Assembly: GCA_005502775.1 (NCBI GenBank)
Contig: SCNI01000011.1
Location: forward strand, 1-64,000
Direction: 5' to 3'
Source of the DNA: Microbacteriaceae bacterium 3FA27C10
Lineage (GTDB): Bacteria > Actinomycetota > Actinomycetes > Actinomycetales > Microbacteriaceae
Length of the DNA: 64,000 nucleotides
Shown in pieces: positions 17,607 through 26,873 of this stretch. The first letter of the stretch is position 1; every line of letters begins with the position of its first letter. Both the position numbers and the translations under genes were made by a program. The notes beneath the pieces are model-generated. The model searched no databases. It saw only the letters and a program-made list of their open reading frames with translations, and had not been told where the DNA came from.

Positions 17607-18188
17607 ATGACCGCAGCTGCCCTCCTGCGCGCGGGCCGACACGGCGGCAAGATCACCCAGGCCGCGCTGTCCGCACGAGCGCAGACGAGCCAGGCTGAGA
17701 TCTCGCACATCGAACGCGGCGCGAAGAACCCGAGCGTCAGCACGCTCGAGCGCCTGCTCACCACCGCGGGATACTCGCTGATCGCCGTTCCCGTGATCGC
17801 GCCGGATGCACCGACGACCGCCGAGGGCATCTCCCGCTCTCTGCGCTCGGGCGTCGACAAGCGCGAGAGCGCCCTCCGGCGACTCCTCGACTACTCCGAC
17901 GGGCTCCGCAAGGCGCACGGGGTGAATCGAGTGGCCTTGACCATCACCGAACCTTTCCCCACCGGATCGGTCGCTTGGGATGCCGCGATCGCCGGCGTGG
18001 CCGAGCACTGGCTCAACGAGGAGGCGCTGCCCGCCCCGTCATGGTTGACGGACGGCAGCAGAACGCTCGCGTCCCCGACGGCTCCGCATCTCTCGCACTA
18101 CGATCTCGAGCCGAAGACGGAGCAGATCCCTCGGGAGTTGCTCCGACGCAACGTGCTGCTCGAGTATGCCACGCTGGCTGGCGTTTGA
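17607..18188 (+). CDS. XRE-type regulator, putative antitoxin
   Basis: 193 residues. An N-terminal Cro/C1-type helix-turn-helix at about 15-60 (ITQAALSARAQTSQAEISHIERGAKNPSVS in parts) is followed by a C-terminal region of unknown fold containing LRKAHGVNRVALTI and WDAAIAGVAEHWLNE. The ribosome site AAGGAG lies six bases upstream of the ATG. It overlaps or abuts a nucleotidyltransferase gene, as in AbiE/MenAT-type toxin-antitoxin pairs where a DNA-binding antitoxin precedes an NTase toxin. A palindrome over its promoter supports autorepression. The antitoxin role is inferred from order and promoter design. Confidence 0.8.
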   Translation: MTAAALLRAGRHGGKITQAALSARAQTSQAEISHIERGAKNPSVSTLERLLTTAGYSLIAVPVIAPDAPTTAEGISRSLRSGVDKRESALRRLLDYSDGLRKAHGVNRVALTITEPFPTGSVAWDAAIAGVAEHWLNEEALPAPSWLTDGSRTLASPTAPHLSHYDLEPKTEQIPRELLRRNVLLEYATLAGV

Positions 18189-18233
18189 TGGCCGGACTCC
18201 TCGATCGCGACGACCTCGACCGGGCTCCGCGAG

Positions 18234-18755
18234 GTGGTGCTCCGCGCCCACCAGGCCGGGCTGCCGCAGACGAGCATCCGCCTCATCGGGGGCGCGGCTC
18301 TCCGTCTCGCCTATTTCGAGCGCGACACGACGGCCGACATCGACGCGGAGATCACTCCGCTGGACGACATCCGGAAGATCGCCGCCGCGATCGGCGCCGA
18401 CCGCCATTGGCCGCCTGATTGGCTCAACGCGGACGCGGCGATGTTCATACCGCGCTGGGGAAAGGAGGTCGATTGGCTGACCCTCTACGACGACGGGACG
18501 GTCTCGATCTCCGTCGCACCGGTCGAAGCCCTGCTCGCGATGAAGTTGCTCGCCGGTCGCCCCGGGCGCGACACCGACGACATCGCCCGCCTGCTCGCCC
18601 TCGTCGGCATCACCACGACAGCGGGCGCCGAAGCTCTATTCGAGGCGTACTACCCCGGCGACTCGCTGACCGAGCGAACAGTGCGTTTGATCGATCGCAT
18701 CTTCGACATCGGGTTACCCGAAGCACCTCCGACGCCGCCGCGTCCGCAGATCTGA
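18234..18755 (+). CDS. nucleotidyltransferase-fold protein, putative toxin (5' end uncertain)
   Basis: Residues show the minimal NTase signature: IRLIGGAALRL followed by RDTTADID, i.e. GG...R.T.DID as in AbiEii/DUF6036 proteins, then a helical C-terminal half with LLAMKLLAGRPGRDTDDIARL. Such proteins transfer nucleotides to tRNA or proteins (known for MenT toxins). The first usable start in this frame is GTG 18234, which begins inside a helix. A better start, ATG 18188, overlaps the upstream stop as TGATG but is in another frame. Removing one G from the GGG at 18222-18224 joins the two (DRDDL then LREVVLRAHQ). So either the gene carries a frameshift or sequence error, or it starts at GTG. Length 173 aa from GTG. 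Confidence 0.72.
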   Translation: MVLRAHQAGLPQTSIRLIGGAALRLAYFERDTTADIDAEITPLDDIRKIAAAIGADRHWPPDWLNADAAMFIPRWGKEVDWLTLYDDGTVSISVAPVEALLAMKLLAGRPGRDTDDIARLLALVGITTTAGAEALFEAYYPGDSLTERTVRLIDRIFDIGLPEAPPTPPRPQI

Positions 18756-18776
18756 CGGATCGGATCGGCGGACGCG
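18739..18776. terminator. terminator at the end of the toxin-antitoxin-like module
   Basis: 9-bp perfect stem (18739-18747 with 18768-18776), 20-nt loop spanning the stop codon of the nucleotidyltransferase gene; the convergent MFS gene ends at 18804. Confidence 0.5.
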
Positions 18777-18803
18777 ACAGTCGAACAGAAGCTCACTGGT
18801 GGC

Positions 18804-20318
18804 TCAGTGGCCCGCGAACGGCGCCCCTTCGGCGCCGACGCCGGCCTCTGCCTCGAGGGCGCGCTCGTCGTCGGCCGAGACTCCCGACGGGCGGCGCACG
18901 AAGAAGGCCGCCACGACGCCGATCGTCGAGATGATCGCCCCGCAGAGGAAGGCCGCCTGGATGCCCGAGGCCGCCGCCGTGATCGGCGCGGCGCCCGCGG
19001 CCTGCTGCGAGGCCGTGACGCCCGCCATCACGGCGATGAACAAGGCCGTTCCCGCCGCGCCGGCCAGCTGCTGCACGGTGCCCACGATCGCCGAGCCGTG
19101 CGAGTAGAGCTTGGGGCGCAGGGAGCCGAGGCTCGCCGTGAACAGCGGCGTGAACATGAAGGCGAGACCCGCCGAGAGCGTCACGTGAGCCGCGAGCACG
19201 AACCACATCGAGGTGGACTCGTTCACCATGGTGAGGCCCCACAGCGCCGCGCTCACGACGATCGCGCCGGGCACCACCAGCGGCGTCGGGCCGAACCGGT
19301 CGTAGAGCCGCCCCACGAGCGGCGCGAGAGCCCCCATGACGAGGCCGCCGGGCAGGAGCAGCAGACCGGTGGTCAGCGCATCCAGCCGCAGCACGTTCTG
19401 CATGAAGAACGGCAGCACGATGATGGTGCCGAACAGGGCCAGCATGCTGATGGCCATCAGCACGATCGACAGCGTGAAGGTGCTCGAGCGGAAGGTGCGC
19501 AGGTCGAGCAGCGCCCGGTCGGCGCGCTGCAGCACTCGCTGACGCAGCACGAACACGGCGAGGGCGACCAGCCCGACCAGCAGCGGCATCCAGCTCGAGA
19601 GGAAGGTGGCCGAGGCCCCGCCGAGGTTGCTGAGCCCGTAGACGAGCCCGCCGAAGCCGAAGGCCGAGAGGATGATCGACACGACATCGATCGGCACGGC
19701 GCGGGGCGTGGTGACGTTCTGCACCCGCATGGCGCCCAGCACGAGGGCGCCGACGGCGATCGGCAGCACGATCAAGAACATCCAGCGCCAGGAGAGCGTG
19801 CTCAGGATGATCCCCGAGATCGTGGGGCCGATGGCCGGGGCCACCGAGATGACGATCGAGATGTTGCCCATCTTGCGCCCGCGCATCGCCGGCGGCACGA
19901 GCGTCATGACCGTGGTCATGAGCAGGGGCATCATGATGGCGGTTCCACTGGCCTGCACCACTCGGGCGGCCAGCAGGATCTCGAAGCCGGGGGCGATCGC
20001 CGCGATGAGCGTGCCGAGGGAGAACAGCGACATCGCCGCGATGAAGATGGGCCGCGTGTTGAACCGCTGCAGCAGGAAGCCGGTGATCGGGATGACGACG
20101 GCCATCGTGAGCATGAACGCGGTCGAGAGCCACTGCGCGGCCACCGCCGTGATGTTCAGGTCGACCACGAGGTGCGGGATGGCGACACCCATGATCGTCT
20201 CGTTGAGGATCACCACGAAGGCGGAGACGAGCAGGAGGTTGATGACGAGCGAGTTGCGGCGCTCGAGCCCGGCCCCGGCCGGGGCGGCCGCAGCGGTGAG
20301 TGAGGAGGTTTCGGTCAC
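18804..20318 (-). CDS. MFS transporter, DHA2 (EmrB/QacA) family
   Basis: Drug:H+ antiporter of 504 residues with 14 likely membrane helices. The N-terminal helix carries the LNETIMGVAIPHL motif characteristic of DHA2 members, and motif C appears as SVAPAIGPTISGIILS near residue 155. The C-terminus is cytosolic and acidic/Ala-rich. No regulator gene is adjacent. However, a 21-bp near-perfect palindrome lies 146 bp upstream of the ATG, in the long spacer shared with the SRPBCC gene's 3' side. The substrate is unknown; multidrug or metabolite efflux is likely. Confidence 0.9.
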   Translation of the reverse strand: MTETSSLTAAAAPAGAGLERRNSLVINLLLVSAFVVILNETIMGVAIPHLVVDLNITAVAAQWLSTAFMLTMAVVIPITGFLLQRFNTRPIFIAAMSLFSLGTLIAAIAPGFEILLAARVVQASGTAIMMPLLMTTVMTLVPPAMRGRKMGNISIVISVAPAIGPTISGIILSTLSWRWMFLIVLPIAVGALVLGAMRVQNVTTPRAVPIDVVSIILSAFGFGGLVYGLSNLGGASATFLSSWMPLLVGLVALAVFVLRQRVLQRADRALLDLRTFRSSTFTLSIVLMAISMLALFGTIIVLPFFMQNVLRLDALTTGLLLLPGGLVMGALAPLVGRLYDRFGPTPLVVPGAIVVSAALWGLTMVNESTSMWFVLAAHVTLSAGLAFMFTPLFTASLGSLRPKLYSHGSAIVGTVQQLAGAAGTALFIAVMAGVTASQQAAGAAPITAAASGIQAAFLCGAIISTIGVVAAFFVRRPSGVSADDERALEAEAGVGAEGAPFAGH

Positions 20319-20463
20319 GGAGGATCCCGTCGGCGTAGTGGCGAAATGTGCGGAGGAAGGAGGGGACGGTCGGCGCGAGGCGCGAAGCGGCGTACCTCGA
20401 GGTCAACGTCGGAACGAGTCTTGCGTATTCCACCGACAGAGGAGATCCCCCGCCGCCCTCGTC

Positions 20464-20484
20464 GATGTGAACAGTGTACACATC
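20464..20484. promoter_or_regulatory. 21-bp palindromic operator candidate
   Basis: Arms GATGTGAACA and TGTACACATC pair at 9 of 10 around a single central base. It lies upstream of the DHA2 exporter (start 20318) and contains TACACT, usable as a -10 on the minus strand. A TetR or MarR site is plausible. Confidence 0.4.
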
Positions 20485-20505
20485 GGCGGCGACGGGCACG
20501 AGGGG

Positions 20506-20970
20506 TCAGCGTTCGGCGAGCGCCTTCAGGCTCTCGAGCAGGTACTCCCAGCCCGGCGCCGTCTCGTGGTCGAGCACGCTGCCCGGCACGAGACCCGAGT
20601 GCCGCAGCCTCACCTTCGTGCTCTCCGGGTCGGCGGCCCCGTCGGCGATCCTGAGCATCCAGTCCACGCGCGTCTCGACGTGCCGCGCCGCCTCCTCCGA
20701 CCACACCGGCCGGAACGTGGTGGCGAGGTGCTCGGGCGGCGAGCACTCCAGCACCACCCCGGCCACGGAGGCGAGGCCGTCCTCATCGAGGTAGGTCACG
20801 GGCGCGCCCGCCTCCCAGCTCGACTCGACCGTGTTCGCGAACCACCACTCCGTGGTGTATTCCGGCGAGAGGAGCGCCTCCCAGACGCGCGCGGGCGGCG
20901 CCTCGACGACGATGGCGAACTCTCGCGTGACGGACTCGGGCGAGGCGGGCGACTCAGGCGACGGGGTCAT
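20506..20970 (-). CDS. SRPBCC (AHSA1/START-like) domain protein
   Basis: 154-residue single-domain protein of the helix-grip fold. It opens with FAIVVEAPPARVWEAL and contains the typical EYTTEWWF and WEAGAPVTYLDEDG strands. The last long helix (GWEYLLESLKALAER) closes the ligand pocket. AHSA1-like proteins bind hydrophobic ligands or act as small enzymes; no specific ligand can be read here. It has a short Ser/Pro/Glu-rich N-terminal tail. It is the probable first gene upstream of the exporter at 18804 on the same strand, 187 bp apart, though probably separately transcribed. Confidence 0.87.
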   Translation of the reverse strand: MTPSPESPASPESVTREFAIVVEAPPARVWEALLSPEYTTEWWFANTVESSWEAGAPVTYLDEDGLASVAGVVLECSPPEHLATTFRPVWSEEAARHVETRVDWMLRIADGAADPESTKVRLRHSGLVPGSVLDHETAPGWEYLLESLKALAER

Positions 20971-21058
20971 CCCCTCATTCTCCTCAGCCCGGGGGCGCCG
21001 GTCTATGCCGCGCGAGCATCCGGATGCGATGGCGGAGACGAGAGGGACCGTCGACGCT

Positions 21059-21074
21059 GAATGAACATTCGTTC
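21059..21074. promoter_or_regulatory. TetR-like operator candidate
   Basis: GAATGAACATTC (21059-21070) is a palindrome and overlaps a second partial one, GAACATTCGTTC, as in many TetR-family sites. It lies between the divergent SRPBCC (start 20970) and alpha/beta hydrolase (start 21168) genes. No TetR gene is nearby. Confidence 0.3.
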
Positions 21075-21167
21075 TCCCACTTGTGCGGGGCCCGCCGGCG
21101 CGGATAGCGTCACGACTACCGACCCGACTTTGCCGCCCTGCTCCACCGAACAGTTCGAAAGGTCACC

Positions 21168-22019
21168 ATGAGCACCCTCACCGACACCGAGATCAGCGAG
21201 ATCGAGAAGGCCAACGCCTCGGGTCTCCAGCCCGTCGTCTTCATTCACGGACTCTGGCTGCTCTCCAGCAGCTGGGCGCCGTGGCGCGCCCTCTTCGAGG
21301 AGAACGGCTTCAGCGCCATCGCCCCCGGCTGGCCCGACGACCCGGAGAGCGTCGAGGAGGCCCGCAAGGACCCCGACGTCTTCGCCCACAAGATGGTGAA
21401 GCAGGTCACCGACCACTACCTCGAGGCGATCGACGCGCTGACGCTCGCGCCCGCCGTGGTGGGCCACTCCTTCGGCGGCCTGATCGCCCAGAAGATCGCC
21501 GGCACCGGCGCCTCCGAGGCGACGGTCGCCATCGACCCGGCCCCGTTCCAGGGCGTGCTTCCGCTGCCGGTCTCGTCGCTGAAGTCGTCCGCCCCGGTGC
21601 TCGCCAACCCGCTGAACTTCGGCAAGGCCGTCGCCCTCACCCTCGAGCAGTTCACCTTCGGCTGGGCGAACAACCTCGACGCCGCCGAGGCCGAGGAGCT
21701 GTACACGAAGTACCACGTGGCCGCTTCCGGGGTGCCGCTGTTCCAGGCGGCGACGGCGAACTTCAACCCGTTCACCGAGACCAAGGTCGACTCGAAGAAC
21801 CCCGCCCGCGGCCCCCTGCTCATCATCGCCGGCGAGCGCGACAACACCGTGCCGCCCGCCATGACCGAGGCCGCCTACAAGATCCAGTCCAAGAACCCGG
21901 GCACCACGGAGTACCTCGTGATCCCCGGCCGCGGCCACTCCCTCACCATCGACAGCGGCTGGAAAGAGGTGGCCGACGAGACCCTCGTCTTCCTCACGAA
22001 GCAGACCGCGAACGACTAG
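21168..22019 (+). CDS. alpha/beta hydrolase
   Basis: 283-residue serine hydrolase of the alpha/beta fold, cytosolic (no signal peptide). The oxyanion segment VVFIHGLW is at 24-31, the nucleophile elbow GHSFGG at about 102-107, a catalytic acid in AGERDNTVPP near 226, and the catalytic His in GRGHSL near 252. The lid region (about 140-190) is rich in Ala/Glu. It resembles esterases or non-heme haloperoxidase-like enzymes; the substrate is unknown. It lies 55 bp upstream of the DHA2/MarR pair and may share regulation, but a separate promoter for the transporter is visible. Confidence 0.88.
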   Translation: MSTLTDTEISEIEKANASGLQPVVFIHGLWLLSSSWAPWRALFEENGFSAIAPGWPDDPESVEEARKDPDVFAHKMVKQVTDHYLEAIDALTLAPAVVGHSFGGLIAQKIAGTGASEATVAIDPAPFQGVLPLPVSSLKSSAPVLANPLNFGKAVALTLEQFTFGWANNLDAAEAEELYTKYHVAASGVPLFQAATANFNPFTETKVDSKNPARGPLLIIAGERDNTVPPAMTEAAYKIQSKNPGTTEYLVIPGRGHSLTIDSGWKEVADETLVFLTKQTAND

Positions 22020-22050
22020 CACGGGATCGCACGAGCGGATGCGGTCATTT

Positions 22051-22074
22051 AGTTAGCCGATGTAAACTAACTGG
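22051..22074 (+). promoter_or_regulatory. MarR operator over the -10 of a leaderless transporter mRNA
   Basis: Inverted repeat AGTTAG (22051-22056) and CTAACT (22067-22072). It encloses a -10 TAAACT (22063-22068) that ends six bases before the GTG at 22075. Binding here would block the promoter; the MarR gene two genes' length downstream is the probable repressor. Confidence 0.6.
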
Positions 22075-23820
22075 GTGACCGCATCCGCCCGCACCCCCTC
22101 CCGCTTCCTCAGCAAGGACCACCCGCGCTACAAGTGGGTGGCCCTCAGCAACACCACCCTCGGCATGCTGATGGCCACGATCAACTCCTCGATCGTGATC
22201 ATCTCGCTGCCGGCCATCTTCCAGGGCATCGACCTCGACCCGCTCGAGGCCGGCAACATCAGCTACCTGCTCTGGATGCTGATGGGCTACATGCTCGTCA
22301 CCGCGGTGCTCGTGGTGAGCTTCGGGCGCCTCGGCGACATCTACGGGCGAGTGAAGATCTACAACCTCGGCTTCGTGGTGTTCACGGTGGGCTCGATCGC
22401 CCTGGCCCTCGACCCCTTCCAGAGCGGCGCGGGCGCGATGTGGCTCATCGTCTGGCGGCTCGTGCAGGGCGTCGGCGGCGCGATGCTGTTCGCCAACTCG
22501 ACCGCCATCCTCACGGACGCCTTTCCCGCCAACCGGCGGGGCATGGCGCTCGGCATCAACCAGGTCGCCGCCATCGCGGGCAGCTTCATCGGCCTCATCG
22601 TGGGCGGCCTGCTCTCGGTGATCGACTGGCGCGCGGTGTTCTTCGTGAGCGTTCCCGTGGGCATCATCGGCACCATCTGGTCCTACAAGTCGCTGCACGA
22701 GGTGGGCGCCCGAAACCCGGGCAAGCTCGACTGGCCGGGCAACCTCGCCTTCGCGGTGGGCCTCACCGCCGTGCTGGCCGGCATCACCTACGGCATCCAG
22801 CCCTACGGCGACAGCTCCACTGGATGGGGCAACCCCTGGGTGCTCACGGCCATCGTCGGCGGCATCGCCATGCTCGCCCTGTTCGTGGTGATCGAGCTGC
22901 GGAGCAAGGCGCCGATGTTCGAGATGCGCTTGTTCCGCATCCGGGCGTTCGCCATGGCGAATCTCGCCGGCCTCCTCGCCTCGGTCTCGCGGGGCGGCCT
23001 GCAGTTCATGCTCATCATCTGGCTGCAGGGAATCTGGCTCCCGCTGCACGGCTACGCCTACGAAGACACCCCGCTCTGGGCCGGCATCTACCTGCTGCCG
23101 ATCACCATCGGCTTCCTCATCGCCGGCCCGCTCTCGGGCGTGCTCTCCGACCGCTTCGGCGCCCGCTTCTTCGCCACCTTCGGCCTGCTGCTCACGGCCG
23201 CGAGCTTCGTGGCGCTGCTGCTCATTCCGGTGGACTTCGAGTACTGGCAGTTCGCGATCATCACGGGCGTCTCCGGTATCGGCTCCGGGATGTTCGGCGC
23301 CCCGAACCGCACCGCCATCATGAACAGCGTGCCCGCCAACCAGCGCGGCTCGGCCTCGGGCATGGCCGGCACCGTGCAGAACGCAGGCACCTCGCTCTCG
23401 ATCGGCATCTTCTTCTCGCTGATGATCGTGGGACTCGCCGCCACGCTGCCGCAGACGCTGCACGACGGCCTGATCGCGCACGGCGTTCCGGATGCCTCGG
23501 CCCAGCAGATCGCGTCGCTCCCGCCCGTGGGCAGCCTGTTCGCCGCCTTCCTCGGGTACAACCCCATCCAGAGCCTGCTCGGCCCCAGCGGGGTGCTCGA
23601 CCAGCTCTCGCCCTCGAACGCGGCGGCGCTCACCGGGCAGGAGTTCTTCCCGCAGCTCATCTCGGGACCCTTCCATTCCGGGCTCGTCGTGGTGTTCCTC
23701 GCGGCGGCGGCGATGTCGGTGATCGCCGCCGTCGCCTCGTTCAGCCGGGGCAAGAAGTACGTGCATGTGGAAGACTCGTCGGTACCCACGCACCAGCTGA
23801 CCGAAAGCCAGCCTCGATGA
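22075..23820 (+). CDS. MFS transporter, DHA2 (EmrB/QacA) family
   Basis: Multidrug-type proton antiporter of 581 residues with 14 predicted helices. It includes a long extracytoplasmic loop near the C-terminus (residues about 460-540) and a basic C-terminal tail. Motif A-like sequence [17 protein letters not shown] is present near residue 82, and the motif-C-like [17 protein letters not shown] near 163. The GTG start is supported by a -10 exactly six bases upstream, with no ribosome site (leaderless). It overlaps its MarR regulator gene by ATGA, a classical exporter/repressor operon. Confidence 0.92.
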   Translation: MTASARTPSRFLSKDHPRYKWVALSNTTLGMLMATINSSIVIISLPAIFQGIDLDPLEAGNISYLLWMLMGYMLVTAVLVVSFGRLGDIYGRVKIYNLGFVVFTVGSIALALDPFQSGAGAMWLIVWRLVQGVGGAMLFANSTAILTDAFPANRRGMALGINQVAAIAGSFIGLIVGGLLSVIDWRAVFFVSVPVGIIGTIWSYKSLHEVGARNPGKLDWPGNLAFAVGLTAVLAGITYGIQPYGDSSTGWGNPWVLTAIVGGIAMLALFVVIELRSKAPMFEMRLFRIRAFAMANLAGLLASVSRGGLQFMLIIWLQGIWLPLHGYAYEDTPLWAGIYLLPITIGFLIAGPLSGVLSDRFGARFFATFGLLLTAASFVALLLIPVDFEYWQFAIITGVSGIGSGMFGAPNRTAIMNSVPANQRGSASGMAGTVQNAGTSLSIGIFFSLMIVGLAATLPQTLHDGLIAHGVPDASAQQIASLPPVGSLFAAFLGYNPIQSLLGPSGVLDQLSPSNAAALTGQEFFPQLISGPFHSGLVVVFLAAAAMSVIAAVASFSRGKKYVHVEDSSVPTHQLTESQPR

Positions 23821-24266
23821 CCTCACCTACCGGCTCTGAACGCGCCGACGTCGCCGCCCGCCTCGCCCTGGCGGTGGGCCGGCTGAACCGGCGCATCCGC
23901 GCCACCAGCGACACGCTCACCCCCGGGCAGGTGTCTGCGCTCTCCACCATCGTGCGGCAGGGCCCCATCCGGCCCGGCGATCTCGCCCGGGTCGAACGGG
24001 TCGCCGCCCCCACCATCACGCGCCTGCTCGCCGACCTCGAGACGCGCGGCTTCGTGGCGCGCACGGCCGACCCCGAGGACGGCCGCTCCTTCTTCGTGGG
24101 TGCCACCGCGGCGGGGGCCGAGGCCATCGAACGGGCCCGGGCCGAACGCGCCGACCGCGTGCTCGAACTCTTCGAAGACCTCGAGCCCGAGCAGATCGAC
24201 CGGCTCGCCGCCGCGCTCGACGGGCTCGAGAAGGCCGCCGGGATGTCGGGGCCGGGCGAGGGCTGA
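23817..24266 (+). CDS. MarR family transcriptional regulator
   Basis: 149-residue winged-helix dimeric repressor. The DNA-binding core spans about 36-100: [25 protein letters not shown], the recognition helix [15 protein letters not shown], and the wing [19 protein letters not shown] with the typical DxRxxxV-like turn. N- and C-terminal helices form the dimer interface. It is translationally coupled to the DHA2 exporter (ATGA overlap at 23817) and presumably represses that operon through the AGTTAG...CTAACT site at 22051. The ligand is unknown, probably an aromatic substrate of the pump. Confidence 0.93.
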   Translation: MTSPTGSERADVAARLALAVGRLNRRIRATSDTLTPGQVSALSTIVRQGPIRPGDLARVERVAAPTITRLLADLETRGFVARTADPEDGRSFFVGATAAGAEAIERARAERADRVLELFEDLEPEQIDRLAAALDGLEKAAGMSGPGEG

Positions 24267-24330
24267 ACGCTCCGCCTTCATAGACTCCTCGTAGGCCGGT
24301 CAGGGGAACCCCACTGATCGTGCCCAGAGA

Positions 24331-24362
24331 CTGGCCTCTCCGCGACCGACAACGGAGGCCAG
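24331..24362 (+). promoter_or_regulatory. hairpin sequestering the ribosome binding site
   Basis: CTGGCCTC at 24331-24338 pairs perfectly with GAGGCCAG at 24355-24362. The right arm contains the GGAGG Shine-Dalgarno (24354-24358) and ends one base before the ATG at 24364. A second small stem (GGGG/CCCC) lies at 24299-24317. Confidence 0.5.
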
Positions 24363-24363
24363 A

Positions 24364-25371
24364 ATGAGCAGAATCCCCGAACCCGAACAGACCCCCGAGG
24401 GGCCCGCCTACGAAGGCCGCCTTCTCGACCGCGCCGACGAGGAGGTGGTCGACCAGGGCGTCGCGTTCGACATCCGCACCCTCGTCAATCGGCGCACCGT
24501 GCTGAGCCTCGTGGGATTCGGCGTGGGCGCCGTGGCGCTGGCCGCGTGCACCACCGGCGGTGGGAGCACCGCTGCGGCCGGCGGCGCCGCGGCCACCACC
24601 GCCACTCCCACGCCCGCCGCGACGGGAAGCGGATCGACCGCATCCGGAACGCTGCCGGCGGCCGAGATCCCCGACGAGACCGCCGGCCCCTATCCGGGCG
24701 ACGGATCGAACGGCGCGGACGCCCTGGCCGACTCCGGCATCGTGCGCAGCGACATCCGTTCGAGCATCGGCGGCGGAACCACGGCCGCCGGAGTGCCGAT
24801 GGCGCTCACGTTGACCATCCTCGACATGGCGAACGGCGACGCGCCCTTCACCGACGCGGCCGTCTACGTGTGGCACTGCAACGCGGCCGGCGGGTACTCG
24901 ATGTACTCCTCGGGCATTGAGAACGAGACCTACCTGCGCGGCGTGCAGGTGGCGGGCAGCGACGGCTCGGTGTCGTACACCTCGATCTTCCCCGCCTGCT
25001 ACTCCGGGCGCTGGCCGCACATCCACTTCGAGGTCTACCCCACGGTGAACGACATCTCCGACTCCGCCAACGCCATCGCCACCTCGCAGGTGGCCCTCCC
25101 GCAGGATGTCTGCGAGACGGTGTACGCCCTCTCCGACTACTCCGGGTCGAGCGCCAACCTCGCCCAGGTGAGCCTGACCAGCGACAACGTGTTCGGCGAC
25201 GACGGCGGGGTGCTCCAGCTCGCCACGGTGAGCGGGGATGCGACATCCGGCTACCAGGTGTCGCTCACCGTGCGCGTCGACACCTCCACGACGCCGACCG
25301 CGGGTTCGGCGCCCAGCGGGGGCGGCGCCCCCTCGGGGGGTGCCCCGGGCGGCAATCCGCCCGGCGCCTGA
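24364..25371 (+). CDS. Tat-exported lipoprotein of the intradiol ring-cleavage dioxygenase fold
   Basis: 335 residues. The N-terminus has an unusual 40-residue acidic leader, then a twin-arginine motif (NRRTVLSLVG, about 41-50), a hydrophobic stretch and a lipobox (LAAC). It is therefore a Tat-dependent lipoprotein, followed by a Thr/Ala linker. The catalytic domain shows ETAGPYP, VYVWHCNAAGGYSMY and IFPACYSGRWPHIHFEVY. These supply the two Tyr and two His that bind Fe(III) in protocatechuate/catechol dioxygenases. The C-terminus is a Gly/Pro/Ser tail. Extracytoplasmic members of this family are common in actinobacteria, but their substrates are not established. It is followed directly by TatA-like and TatB-like genes, suggesting a dedicated export route. 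Confidence 0.87.
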   Translation: MSRIPEPEQTPEGPAYEGRLLDRADEEVVDQGVAFDIRTLVNRRTVLSLVGFGVGAVALAACTTGGGSTAAAGGAAATTATPTPAATGSGSTASGTLPAAEIPDETAGPYPGDGSNGADALADSGIVRSDIRSSIGGGTTAAGVPMALTLTILDMANGDAPFTDAAVYVWHCNAAGGYSMYSSGIENETYLRGVQVAGSDGSVSYTSIFPACYSGRWPHIHFEVYPTVNDISDSANAIATSQVALPQDVCETVYALSDYSGSSANLAQVSLTSDNVFGDDGGVLQLATVSGDATSGYQVSLTVRVDTSTTPTAGSAPSGGGAPSGGAPGGNPPGA

Positions 25372-25410
25372 CCCGGCCACCACCCCTCACCCACCAGAAA
25401 GGGAGACCCC

Positions 25411-25620
25411 ATGGGAATCCTCCAGAACCTCACCGGATGGCACGCGCTCATCCTCCTCGCCGTCGTGCTGCTGTTCTTCGGCGCCACGAAGCTGCCGGCC
25501 CTGGCCCGGAGCCTCGGGCAGTCGGCGCGCATCCTCCGCACCGAGGTGGCGGCCGAGGAGCCGGCGCGCGCCGCGGCGCTCGAGCCGGAGCCGGCATCCG
25601 CCGGGGCCCGCGATGCCTAG
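25411..25620 (+). CDS. tatA: twin-arginine translocase subunit TatA/TatE
   Basis: 69 residues: a short N-terminal membrane helix (WHALILLAVVLLFFGATKLP), the conserved FG-x-x-KLP hinge, an amphipathic helix (ALARSLGQSARILRTEV) and a short acidic/Ala-rich tail. This is the architecture of pore-forming TatA. Shorter than most main TatA proteins, so it may be a secondary copy. Ribosome site AAAGGGAG is eight bases upstream. It lies 39 bp after the RR-lipoprotein gene and 24 bp before the TatB-like gene. Confidence 0.9.
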   Translation: MGILQNLTGWHALILLAVVLLFFGATKLPALARSLGQSARILRTEVAAEEPARAAALEPEPASAGARDA

Positions 25621-26084
25621 CCGACCCTCCCGCGGGAGCTCGCCGTGTTCGGGCTGACCTTCGAGAAGCTGCTGCTGATCGGCGTCATCGCGGCCTTCCT
25701 CGTGGGACCGCAGCGCCTCCCCGTCTACGCCGCGAAGCTGGCCGCGATCGTCAGAGCCGTCCGCGGCTTCGCCGACACCGCCCGGGAGCGGGTAGTGGCC
25801 GGGATCGGCGTCGACGACACCGACTGGAAGGCCCTCGACCCGCGCCAATACGATCCGCGGCGCATCGTGCGGGATGCGCTGGCCGACCCGGCCTCGGAGC
25901 GCGCGACGGTCTCGCCGGGCTCGCCGGCCCTCACGGCATCCGGAGTGCCCGCATCCGATGTCTCCGCCTCCGCGGACCGCTCATCGGCACCGGCCACCGC
26001 ATCGGCACCGGCCACCCGCGGCTGGCAGGCCGCGCTGCTCGCCCGCGTGCCCGCCGGGGGCCCGGCGCGGCCGCTCGACGCGGC

Positions 26085-26858
<774 letters not shown>

Positions 26859-26873
26859 GGGAGCCTTTCCTGC

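Noticed and set aside
20319-20499. Short minus-strand frame upstream of the DHA2 exporter (MPVAADVYTVHIDEGG...)
   Set aside because: Runs into the exporter in another frame, has no family resemblance or good ribosome site, and overlaps the palindromic promoter.
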